Shown here in pieces: positions 31,855 through 43,700 of a DNA stretch of 64,000 bases. The stretch spans positions 13,884,501 through 13,948,500 of the forward strand of contig NC_003280.10 in assembly GCF_000002985.6 (NCBI RefSeq), read 5' to 3'. Within the stretch, counting starts at the first letter, position 1. Each line of letters opens with the position of its first letter. Source of the DNA: Caenorhabditis elegans. Its lineage: Eukaryota; Nematoda; Chromadorea; Rhabditida; Rhabditidae. The notes below the pieces were generated by a model. That model saw only the letters and a program-made list of their open reading frames with translations. It had not been told where the DNA came from and did not search any database. Made by a program: the position numbers and the translations under genes.

Positions 31855-34800
31855 ATGGGAGTCTTCTACTATAGTCTTTCCACTCTTCTTTTGTTATTTA
31901 TATGTCTCAAAGGTAAGCTCAACTTGTGCCACCAATGTAGTATGTATATCAAGAAATTTTCCAGACACATATGCCGAGCTGAAATTCGAAAAAGAACTGA
32001 AAGTGGCACTTGACACAAAAGATGTAAAGGCTTCTCCTTACTACAAGGACAAAGTGCTTTCACTGCCAATTTCCAAAGAAGCTGGTACAGAGCTATGGCA
32101 GCATTGGACGGATCAGGCCTTTTCCGGACTGATTTCAGCGATTGCTACTAGAAGGTAAAGACTTCCCCATTTCCAGGCAAAATCTGCAATTTTCAGGTTA
32201 AATTTAGTTGAGAAATATGACAAGAAAAAGCATGAAAAGTGCTCTTCAAAAGCTCATGATATCACTAGTCACGCAAAATGTCTCGTTGATTTGGAGAGTG
32301 ATGGATTGAAAAATCGATTGCTCAAGAGAAAAAAGTACTTTGATCAGAGTAAGTTACTCTATATATAAATCCCTAAAGTAGTGACTAATTTCAGAGACCC
32401 GCAGCTCTATTGAAAAAAAGTCTAGAACAACCAAGAAGTCAGATAAGCTGAAGAAGCTAAGAAGTATGGAAAGCTATGAAGCATCTAAAAGTGCTGAGAA
32501 GAAGAAGAGAAGAAGAACTCTGAAAAATTCCAAAGAAGAACCATGGGTGGGCTCGTTCAAGACAGCCAGAAGAGCCAAGAGGTCGATCAAAGTGAAGCAA
32601 GCAGATAGCTATGTGTTGAAGTCGGATTATGATAAGTAAGGCTTTTTTGTTAAAACTTTATTAAACCAATTGTTTAAGATGATAATGGTCAAGCTCAAAA
32701 GTAGAAGTACAAAAATAAGACGCAAATTTCTCAGGTTTCCAAAATGCTTAGCACATATCAAAAATTGGTTAAAATGAACGAAAATACGATTAAGAGTTCA
32801 AGTATTTAACTTTCTAGATATCAAATCAACTTTAATCAAACACTTAAGTAATTGGTTACCGGATTAGAACTCCGATTTGAATAGTTATTACAACATCCCA
32901 TTAGCTGTATTTTCAGATCCCCATTCTCCCGAATTACGAAAAATCTGCAAGAAAGCGTGCGAATCTTTAAAAATAAAGACCGTGTCTCCAAATGGCAGGA
33001 TATCATCGCACGGATTCGAGATGAAAGTTTCCGACTCAAGACACGTAAGCAAGCCGAGAATCTGCAGAGAAAACGGATGAGAGTATTCCAAGACGCGAAG
33101 AGAATCCGATCAAATGAGAGTGGCTCAATGGAGGAGCGGAAGAGAAGGAAGCAGGTGGATGGATCGTTAAGGGTGAGTGTTGTGGATGGGTAGGAGTATA
33201 GCTAAAATCATTTGTATACCATACTTAAAGCCCCATTTTCAGAGTTTCGCTAGCATGGAGAAATACATCGATGACGAGGAGCTAAAAGAGATGTTCCATC
33301 AGAAAACTTCCAACATGACAGAGGAAGAGAAAATGATGCTGGTCCCAATTGACATGATACGACAGGCCACAAAAATTGGACTTGGGCTCACTGGACACAA
33401 CACAACTGATTTTGATGGAAAAAATCTCAAAGTGATGAGTCCTCGGTTTATGAGTATCTTACCGGAAGATAAAGAGGGCAAAGGAAACGAGGTCAGTGTG
33501 ATATATAAAGTTTCAGAGATATAATGTAAATTCAGGTTGATCTACTCTCCCCATCACTATTCTCTCTGCATGACGAGGGAACTGATATTGAGAAGAAAAC
33601 TTCTTTCCGCTCACTATTGGGATCTGCGATGACTGACACCGACACCCAGAACTTTTTAGATTTACTGGTAGAAGCTACTGGAGTAGCCGAAGCTGTGGAA
33701 GACGCTGAGCACAAAATGATAGATGCTCAGAGAATGAAAGATGATGCGATGGGAAGAGGTCCTGATGGTCAACCACTTTATTTTACAAAAGAGAATATCA
33801 CAGAGAGATTTCCATCGGAAGCGAGGAAGATAGAGTTAATGGAGAAGTTGGATAAAACCTATTCAATTGAACAACTGAAAGATATGAATCAAACTGGATA
33901 TACTGTATTGACACCGAAGCAAATGCAACTGATGTACGGAAAACAGTCTCCGTTCAAGAATCCAAAGTTATTGAGGACTTATAAGAATATGACGAGAGCA
34001 GAGATTCATAGATCGATTCACAGTACGATTAAGGATGTGGCAGATAAGAAGTTGAAATTCGATGTGAGTAGTTCATTATTCGGGTGTAAAATTACTTGTA
34101 AGAATAGATCTCTGCACCTTATTCCACTATTTCCACTGTTTCAAACAGTTTTAAAGTAGAACTCAAACAAAAATATATACACCTAGAAGAATTATTATAC
34201 TCACTTTCTGCAACACCAGCTTTATTTTAAAAAAATTAAATTATCTTCAGCACTGATTAAATGCCCAATAAATGGCCGATTATTTTTCCAATATCTGAAA
34301 ATAATTTTCCTAGTCCAATATTAGAAATTGACGCCTTACTATTAGAGTACTATTACCGTATTTCTTCTATAAGTATGCCCCCCCCCCCACCCCCCTCTCA
34401 CTCAATTTTGATCGTTTATATCTCGGTTGCCTTCGATCATATTTAAAAAATTTGAACGACAAAATCTTTTTCAAATCTATCGTTATGCACTGGTTTTTGA
34501 AAATATAAAAAATCTTCTGAAACCGCTGAAATATAAGCTGTCAAAGTCGATTGATGGGAAGCCATACTAGTAGAAGAAATACTCTGTCTATTGCCATCTC
34601 TACTTTCAAAAAATTCCAGGTCCGCCAAAAAGACATCGTCCTCTCCCCAATCGTCAACACACCAATCATCAACAACCCTGCCTTAGCATCCCAGGCACTC
34701 ATCCTCTCCCCAGCCCTCTTCGTCCCCCTGATTCAATCTCCCGCCGTATTCGGAACCGTGGTGCTCTCTCCATGGCTCTTCGTCCCCGTAATTCTGTCGC

Positions 34801-35177
34801 CTCGTGTGCTGAGCCCGGTAATCCTCGACCCGTTCATGTTCGTCCCAATCGTCCTATCCCCATTGGCGCTGGTCCCGGTAGTCCTGTCGCCAGGGGTATT
34901 CAATCCATTCATCTTGTCCCCACTAGTCCTGTGCCCCTTCGTTCTGTCCCCTCAAGTCATGACCCCACTGATTTTGTCGCCATTCGCACTGACCCCCTTG
35001 ATCCTGAACCCGCTACTCATGTCTCCAGTAATACTGTCACCATTCGTGCTATCCCCACAAGTGTTGTCACCTCAGTTTTTGACCGGAATCGTTTTATCCC
35101 CGTCTGCACTGTCACCAGCTATTCAGTCGGATGGAAAATTGGTTACAGTCATCGCCTCTCCAAGTTTGCTTAGTTAA
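31855..35177 (+). CDS. mlt-10-like secreted protein A (DUF644 plus P-x-x-L-S-P repeats)
   Basis: Eight exons join in frame: 31855-31912, 31965-32154, 32197-32348, 32395-32635, 32917-33172, 33243-33491, 33536-34063 and 34620-35177, for 743 residues. The first exon codes for a signal peptide ([14 protein letters not shown]). The middle is a Lys/Arg-rich helical region, then the Moulting-cycle (DUF644) region with [16 protein letters not shown] and [18 protein letters not shown]. The last exon is built of hydrophobic P-x-x-L-S-P units ([19 protein letters not shown]). This is the layout described for MLT-10 and its relatives, secreted proteins needed for cuticle shedding. A TATA box lies about 40 bases upstream. 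It is the first of three tandem paralogues in the same orientation. Which mltn number it carries I cannot say. Confidence 0.9.
34378..34395 (+). repeat. Poly-C run in an intron
   Basis: Eleven C, one A and six more C. The rest of this intron (34064-34619) shows nothing else. Confidence 0.7.
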
Positions 35178-36111
35178 TTGGCAGGCTTTTTGAATTCCCG
35201 CTAAGAATACGGTAGTGTTAATTAAATTTCCCTACCCTTTAATATAAGTTTTACATTACTTGAAGGTTCTTGCAAATCTTCATGCTTATTGGTAGATCTA
35301 CTTCAAGTTAGGATGTTCAGCTGTAGTGCTAATACTTTAACATTTGATGAATACCTACGCCTATACCTACTTGCCTGCCTACAACCAATTTTTGTAAAGC
35401 TTGACGTAAGGTCAACTCTGATAGTTGGTGTACTGTAGGTAACTAGGCAGGTGTAGGCAGCCTTAACTTTTAAAGTACCATCGGCTTTCAAGTAACATTT
35501 AACATTTAACATGTCTTATCGAGAATTCAAAAAAAACCTCCCTTCTATGATTATTTTCCTATGGGTAGAAACATTTATGATGTGATATAATATTAATAAA
35601 GTTTTTTTTCTCTTTTTATTAATGTGTCTGATGTTATTCTGCCTAGACAGTCTTTAGACACCTGCTTGTTGTCACCACACCATCATAAAAGAGATTTATG
35701 AGCGTCGCAACGCGATCGAAATGTTTTTTTTTGTTTTCGTTAACTGGAACATACCTGGGTTTTTGCAGACTTCCTTACAAAGATTTCGCATTCGTTTTTC
35801 TCGCACTTTTGTACTTTTAAGGCAAAAAAAGAGGTAGGCGAAGTGAAAATCGTGTAACAAATGGACTTAATCCCCCCCCCCCCCCCTGCGTTTTAATTCG
35901 TCCGTTTGTTTTAAGCTTATTAGATTGTTGCTTTTTCCGCTGGATTTGTTCCGAAAATCTCGACTAATTGAAGCGCTAATTGATTGGTGGTAGGAATATA
36001 TATATAGGCACAAAATACAGGCTACAAATAGTGGGGGTTTTGTATAAATATCAAATGGCGCTGGGTTCAGACAGGTCATTTTTTGGAACTTTTTCTGATT
36101 CAGAGATTTGG
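35178..36111 (+). promoter_or_regulatory. Gap between mlt-10-like genes A and B
   Basis: It contains a 15-C run (35872-35886), a TATATATATA box (about 35997-36006), and two AGGTCA sites (35409-35414, within GTAAGGTCA, and 36073-36078). AGGTCA is the half-site bound by NHR-23/ROR-type receptors that drive moulting genes, but a six-base match is weak evidence. Confidence 0.4.
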
Positions 36112-37904
36112 ATGGTGAAGAGGAAGAGTGCAGGATTTTGGTGTCTGATTGCAGTTTTATTTGTGGCAGGTATGATATTTATTCAATATGTTTCCTTTTT
36201 TTAAATGTATCACAAAGATACTTTAACATGTTGGCAATAAAACTTAACTCTTCAAAAAGTAACCTACAGTTCTGTCCAAAAAGATATGTATCTACTTTTA
36301 GTTTTTTGATGATTTCGCTATTTTTTGTCAATGAGTTTTTTTTTAACTTCAAAACCAAAAATGTTATCGAAAAATATTCAAATGGTAAAATATAGCCCGT
36401 GATTAGGGCCTATATGTTTTCAAAAGTTTCAATTGCCACTAAAATCATGGAAAATTATGAAGTGGCCGACATCTCGTGAGTCTATTTTTGCAGATGATTA
36501 CTAAAACGACTGTAACTCGAAAAACATATAGTATGTATCTTTGTTGCCATTTGTTCCATTTACAATTTATCAGCTGAAAAACTATTTTTCAGTTTTTTCT
36601 ATCCTTTTGTAATAGATCATTTGCTATTATACATTAAAGCGGCTAAGATACAGCCGACCTTTCAGAAAATTGTTTTAAAAAATTGTTTAAATACAAACTT
36701 TACTATGATTTAAAAAATAGAAGAATTAATATTTGGAACAAACAATCTTGGACTTTTCAAGAAAATTTGCATTAAACTCCTTTAAACCAGTTTTTCAGAT
36801 TGCCATGGTGAGCTAAAACTCGAGAAAGAACTACAAATTGCTCTTGACACAAACGATATCAAATCCTCCCTATACTACAAAAACAAACTGATATCCCTGC
36901 CGATCTCCAAGGAAGCTGGCACAGAGCTGTGGCAGCACTGGACGGATCAGGCTTTTTCTGGACTGATTTCAGCGATTGCTACTAGAAGGTAAAGATTTCC
37001 ATGTTTCCAAGAAAATCTGTAATTTTCAGATTAAATTTAGTGGAGAAATATGATAAGAAGAAGCATGAAAAGTGTTCTGCAAAGGCTCATGATATCACTA
37101 GTCACGCAAAATGTCTTGTAGATTTGGAGAATGATGGATTGAAAAATCGATTACTCAAGAGAAAAAAGTACTTTGATCAGAGCAAGTCACTCGGGATAAA
37201 TCTCAGAAATAGCGTTCAATTTCAGAGGCTTGCAGCTCAATTGAAAGAAAGTCCAGGACAACCAAGAAATCAGATAAATTGAAGAAGCTAAAAAATATGG
37301 AAGCCCATGAAGCATCCAAAAGTGCTGAGAAAACTGGGAAGAAACGCAGAAGAGTGCTGAAAGAATCTTGGCTAGGATCATTCAAAACAGTGAGAAGGGC
37401 AAAGCGATCTATCATCAGGAATGCGGAGAGCTACACATTGAAATCGGACTTCGACAAGTAAGTTTACACATTATCTAATCCTGAGATTTCTTTAGGTTAT
37501 ATTATGATTCTGGTCTCCTGGACCATTTAGCAGACCTACCTTTTGTGACGTGACTAAAATTTTTAAACGATTGAATTTCAGTGCTCTCTGAAAAATGAAA
37601 AATGTCTAAGAAATGTTCTTTAGATCCCCATTCTCCATTATCACCAAACATTTGACAAATTCTGTGAAAGCCCTGAAAAAGAAGGATCGTATATCAAAAT
37701 GGCAGGATATAATTCTACGGATCCAGAAAGAAAGTTCACAATTGAGAAAACGAAAAGAAATCGAGAATCTTCAAAGAAAACGGATCAGAGTTTTTCAAGA
37801 AGCTTATAGTAGGCGAGGGAAATCAAGAATAAGGAGCGGGTTTCTGAAGGTGAGTGTTACATTTCCATAAACGGTAGGCAGGCATGCCTGCCTACACATT
37901 ACTA

Positions 37905-38106
37905 TCCCGCGTGGTGTCAGACTGTCCCATTACGATTTTATCTACAGAAAAAGCGGGATTTATTAGCCTAGAAAAATGTGACTTCAACACACTTTTAACC
38001 ATGCGAATTCGAAAATCTGTTTAGGTAGAAATCTGCGTCTAGACGATTTAAAGTTCCCGCATTTTTCGTAGATCTTACCGAAATGGGACAATCTGACACC
38101 ACGTGC
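37905..38106 (+). repeat. Palindromic element in a gene B intron
   Basis: GTGGTGTCAGACTGTCCCAT to GACAATCTGACACCACGTG; same family as the elements in the HDAC introns. Confidence 0.75.
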
Positions 38107-39244
38107 TGTTCTAGTTCACTTTACACATTTAATTCAGGATTTGGCAAGCATGGAGGAGCATATCGAAGATGAGGAGCTTAGAGAGATGTTCCATCAAAAA
38201 AGTTCAAATATGACCGATGACGAGAAAATTATGATGGTTCCAATGAAAATTATTAGAGAAGCTGCCAAGCTTGGTTTGGGTATTACTGGCCAGAATACCA
38301 CTGATTTTGAAAGAAAAACTCTGAAATTGATCAGCCCAAGATTTATGAGTGTTTTGCCGGACAATTCAAAGACAAACGAAGTGAGATTTTCCATCCTTTT
38401 TTTTTGAACAAGATTTAAATTTAGTTTTACAGATAGATCTACTCTCACCTTCGCTATTTTCCCTACATGATTCTGGCTCAGAATTGGAACAGAAGACTTC
38501 TTTCAAATCACTTTTAGGCTCTGCGATGACTGACACCGACACCCAGAACTTCTTAGATTTACTGGTAGAAGCCACTGGAGTAGCTGAGGCCGTGGAAGAC
38601 GCTGAGCACAAATTGATTGATGCTCTGAGAAAGAAAGATGATGCGATGGGAAGAGGTCCTGATGGTTAACCACTTTATTTTACGAAAGAGAATATCACAG
38701 AAAGATTTCCATCAGAAGCGAGGAAGATAGAGTTAATGGAGAAGTTGGATAAAACCTATTCAATTGAACAACTGAAAGATATGAATCAAACCGGGTATAC
38801 TGTATTGACACCGAAGCAAATGCAACTGATGTACGGAAAACAGTCTCCGTTCAAGAATCCAAAGTTATTGAGGACTTATAAGAATATGTCAAGAGCAGAG
38901 ATTCATAGATCGATTCACAGTACGATTAAGGATGTGGCAGATGAAAAGTTGAAATTCGAGGTGGGAAAGTATTTTGATTTTGTAGTTGTAATATGAGGAT
39001 TGTGTTTGGAATTGGTTTTAAAATTATTGGAAAGTTCTAGCATTATTTTTTGCTACAATCAATGGAGATAGTAACTTTTGCTCCAGAAGAAATTAGTCAG
39101 AACCTGAAAATTGGCGCCAAACTTATGGTTTATATCGTGCCGAAGTTTAACCCAATTTTATTTCAAATTGAAAATATGCTAGTACAAAAAAATATTTGGT
39201 AAATGATTGGTAAGAGTTAGATCAAACGTTTTACGCAACACTTA

Positions 39245-39490
39245 GACCAGGGGTGCGGCAAATCTAAAAATTTGACGAGCTCGGCACATTCGATACTTTT
39301 TTATGGTTTCTCTGGTATCTGATTAAGTTCCGTGTGGTGTGTCTGCTTAAACATCAAAATTATCCAATTTTGTGGCGTTTTACTAAATTTCTGAGGCCAA
39401 AATCAACAGTTTTGGCCAAAATTGTAATGCCAAGTTTTTGATGTGTGCGGCAAATTTTAAAATTTGCCGAGCTCGGCAAGACTTAGACTA
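39245..39490 (+). repeat. GTGCGGCAAAT inverted repeat in a gene B intron
   Basis: GGTGCGGCAAATCTAAAAAT and GAGCTCGGCA recur at about 39445-39480 as GTGCGGCAAATTTTAAAAT and GAGCTCGGCA. Confidence 0.55.
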
Positions 39491-40224
39491 GCAACTTTGA
39501 TTATTTCTATCACATTATGCTGCTGGAAATGCGGTACAAGAATTGTGCCTCACCTTGCAAGATATCTCATCTTATAACTGAAAATTATTAAGCATTAATT
39601 TAAATTTATCATATTAAACAGACAATTATTTCAGCCTACTCTAAACCCATCACACTATATTTCCAGGTCCGCCAAAAAGACATCGTGCTCTCCCCAATCG
39701 TTCTGACCCCAATCATCAACAACCCTGTGCTAACATCTCAGCCTCTTATCCTCTCCCCGGCTCTCTTTGTACCCTTGATTCAATCTCCAGCAGTCTTCGG
39801 CGCAGTCATCCTATCACCTTGGGTATTTGTCCCTGTAATCATTTCCCCCAGAATTTTGAGCCCGGTAGTTCTTACCCCATTCCTCTTTGCTCCAATCGTT
39901 CTATCACCCCTTGCTCTGGTCCCAGTGATATTGTCCCCTGGGATCTTAAATCCTTTTATCCTATCACCTCTGGTTCTGTGCCCCTTTATATTGTCCCCTC
40001 AAGTCATGACTCCGTTAATTCTCTCTCCTTTCGCTCTAACTCCCTTGATCCTTACTCCACTATTATTATCCCCAATTGTCTTATCACCTTTTGTGTTATC
40101 TCCACAAGTGTTATCACCCCAGTATGTCACTGGAATTATCTTGTCCCCGTATGCTCTGTCGCCGGCGATTGAGTCGAAGGGTGAAATGGTGACGGTTTTT
40201 GCATCTCCGAGCTGGCTTAGCTAG

Positions 40225-40790
40225 ATGAGAGAAAAACTGAAAAATTGTATAATTACTATGGGTAACTAATAAATACATTTCATTAATGGTTTAGTGTAGG
40301 GCTCCCAGATTAGTAAGACGCGAAATGCGGGCCTCACGCCGCTGTGTGTGGAAGCGGCCGACACGTTTAGGGTTCCGCAGCTTGGCGTGAAACGACTAGC
40401 TTGGTGTGTGCGCAACGTAGTGCGTAAGCTTTGGAAGCGGCCGACAAGTTCGGGGTTCGGCGGTGACCTCATGGAAGTCCTAGTTTAATGTTTGAAAGTT
40501 TTTGAAAAAATGGCCTTTTTTGGAGGAAAATTCGAATTCAAACTAGAGTTTTCTTCCTCTCCCGCCGAAAAAATCAAAAATCAGTGTCATTTTCATTTTC
40601 ATTTTCCCTAATTGCCGTAAAATCCAAAACCGCAACACTTTTATGTCGGAGAAGGCGTGCTTTGTTCCCCGGGCTTAGGAAGTTTAGCGGCGTCGTCTAT
40701 GATCCTTTTATCGCCTCCGGAACAAATTGATACCGATTCCTAAAGTGTATCCAATCATTTGATCTTCATTATTCTTTTTCCTGGTTCAAA
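40225..40790 (+). promoter_or_regulatory. Gap between mlt-10-like genes B and C
   Basis: It holds a GC-rich repeat at about 40295-40490 (GAAGCGGCCGACA twice, TTGGTGTGTGCGCAACGTAG) related to the element at 53870-54105. No gene is seen. Confidence 0.45.
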
Positions 40791-43700
40791 ATGATGGTGA
40801 GGATAGGGCTGGTGGTGATGCTGATGTTTGGGAAAGGTGAGTGGATATTAATAATCAATGTAAAATGGTGATTATCTTTGTCGATAAATTCGGAAAATCA
40901 GCAAATTGCGGACTTGCCGGTTTGCCGGAAATTGTCAATTTCGGCAATTTGCTGGTTTTCCGATTTGCCGGAAATTTAAATTCTGGCAATTTGCCGATAA
41001 TTTTCTCCAATAAAGTTATACGCATTTGCACCAAAATAAGGTGTTGGGTCTCGACACGATAAGCCTTTGAAAAGTACTGTAATTTCAATTTTTAGATTTT
41101 TCGTAGTTTTTGCATGCATGCGTTTTTGCTTTTCCATTTCATTTGTTGATAAATTTGTTTGCAGCAACGAAAGTTTGAAATTACAGTAATATTTAAAAAC
41201 GCAAACCTTTTTGTATTTAACAAAAATTTAGAATGTCGAGACCGGGCACCGTACTCCGGCCACAAAAATCGCAAAATTCTGCGTCTGAGTAATATCTTTC
41301 TAAAAAACTTTCAATTTGCCTGAAAGCTTCTAAATTTTTTTTAAAGTTTTAGAGGGTGGTTGGGTCAAAACTGTAATATTTCAGAAGCTTCATAAAAATT
41401 CCAGTGACTTTTGAAATATCTTTCTTTTTTTGTTGATATTTTTCGAAATTTTCACTTCTAGGAATGGAAGAGTCTCAACTTTTTTTTGTTGGTAATTTCC
41501 GATTTCTCGTAGAAAAAACCTGCCTATAAGGCCGCCTGGTAGGCACGCACGCAGGCATCCAAAATGTGATATAATTTTTCAATGATCTTCCGCACTGCAA
41601 CTTTTTCCTCACGAGGGACGAGGAAAAGTGGTTTCTAAGCCATGGCCGAGGGGCCGACAAGTTTCAGCGGCCATTTATCTTGCTTTGTTTTCCGCCTGTT
41701 TTCCTTCGTTTTTCACAGTTTTTTCCCGTTTTTTCTTATTAAAACTGATAAATAAATATTTTTTGCAGATGCTAAGACAATTTCCAAGTAAAAAAATTAT
41801 GTATTCAGTGGGCAAGCAGCGGTGAAAGTGGGCATTGTAATATGATGGATTACGGGAATACAAAACCTAAACTTTTTCTGAAACATGATACATATGATGC
41901 TTAGATGCTGAAATTACCTGATTTTCATAACGAGACCGCTGAAAAAGTTTTGAGGTTTTCAAAATTCAACTTTTTGTGCGAAAATCTCGACTTTTTCACC
42001 AAAAAAGTTGAATTTTGGAAACCTCAAAACTTTTTCAGCGGTCTCGTTATGAAAATCAGGTAGTCTCAGCATTTAAGCAGCATATGTATCATATTTCAGA
42101 AAAAGTTTAGGTTTTGTATTCCCGTAATCCATCATATTACAATGCCCACTTTCACCGCTGCTTGCCCACTGAATACATAATTTTTTTACTTGGAAATTGT
42201 CTTAGCATCTGCAAAAAATATTTATTTATCAGTTTTAATAAGAAAAAACGGGAAAAAACGATGAAAAACGAAAGAAAACAGGCGGAAAACAAAGCAAGAT
42301 AAATGGCCGCTGAAACTTGTCGGCCCCTCGGCCATGGCCTAGAAACCACTTTCCCTCGTCCCTCGTGAGGAAAAAGTTGCAGTGTTCCGAACTATGTGGC
42401 GCTTCAAAATCCCCCTCAATTTTCATGTGTAGTTTGATGAATTAAAACTCAATAAAATAAGTAATTCCACGCGCGGACTCCTCGCGATCAAAATGAAATG
42501 CGCAGCATCCCCAACTGATTTATCGACGGATAGCGTCGCTCCGTTTATGTACACAGTCATAAAAGCGGTGGGGTCGTAAATGTTTAATAGTGGCAGACAG
42601 ATTGATGGCGATGAACCTCGAGAAATACGGATCTTACAGAAATTCATGGAGCATTAAACTTGGAGAAAAAATTGAATGTGACCCTCACTGCTAAGGATAT
42701 CAAAGCTTCTCCTTACTATAAGGATAAGGTACTCTCCCTGCCAATTTCCAAAGAGTCTGGAGCAGAACTTTGGCAGCACTGGACGGATCAAGCATTTTCA
42801 GGGCTCATATCAGCAATTGCTACTAGGAGGTGAGGGGTTTCTGGTTTTCTGATCTCTAGTAAGCTCCGTAATTTTCAGGTTAAAATTAGTGGAGAAATAT
42901 GACAAGAAAAAGCATGAAAAGTGCTCTTCAAAAGCTCATGATATCACTAGTCATGCAAAATGTCTCGTTGATTTGGAGAGTGATGGATTGAAAAATCGAT
43001 TGCTTAAGAGAAAAAAGTACTTTGATAAAAGTAAGTTACTCGGTTACTCGGGAGAAAGCTCAGAAATAGCGTCCAATTTCAGAGACCCGCAGCTCAATTG
43101 AAAAAACGCCGCAAAAAACAGTAATGAAGCCAGATAAATTGAAGAAGCTTAGAAGTATGGAAGCCTATGAAGCTTCTAAAAATCCTAAGAACAATAGAAA
43201 GTTAATAGGAAAAGCGGTGAAAGCTAGAAATTGGGTAGGATCATTCAAGACGTTGCGAGCAAAGCGATCGGTCAAAAATGCAAACAGCTACACATTGAAG
43301 TCAGACTATGACAAGTAAGTCTGCCTACCTCATGCCTACCTACTGCCAAAAATTCATACGACCCTTTTGCTCAATTTTGTGACATGCGTGTGGTTCTATA
43401 TATATATGTATATCCCATTTTCCATTTTGCAAGTCTTAGAAAATTTCTCGACGAGCTTCCTAAGATTCCAACTCAAAAATTCTAGATCCCCATTTGCAAC
43501 TATCACCAAACATCTCAAGAATACAGTCAAAGCCTTGAAGCACAAGGACAAGCTATCCAAATGGCAGGAGATAGTTGAGCGTATACAGAGAAAGAGCATT
43601 GATTGGAAGAACCGAAAAGAAGCAGAGAATATACAGCGGAAGAGGTTGAGAGTGTTTCAAGAAGCCAAGAGAGTCAGAGCAGATGAGAGCATCGGACGTT

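Larger units (their letters stand above)
36112..40224 (+). pseudogene. mlt-10-like gene B with a premature stop
   Basis: Exons 36112-36169, 36799-36988, 37030-37181, 37226-37457, 37624-37849, 38138-38380, 38433-38960 and 39667-40224 match gene A one for one. Exons 1, 2, 3, 7 and 8 have identical lengths in A and B. The seventh exon carries TAA at 38667-38669 where A and C have CAA (PDGQPLYF). Translation would stop after 445 residues, losing the second half of DUF644 and all P-x-x-L-S-P repeats. The rest of the frame, the signal peptide (FWCLIAVLFVA) and the last exon are intact, so the stop is recent or the short product is kept. The third intron uses a GC donor (37182-37183). It could be a pseudogene, a truncated secreted protein or a strain-specific allele. 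Confidence 0.85.

Noticed and set aside
34772-35173. Second open frame overlapping the P-x-x-L-S-P exon
   Set aside because: Explained by the repetitive C-rich codons of the real frame; it has no conserved length in genes B and C.
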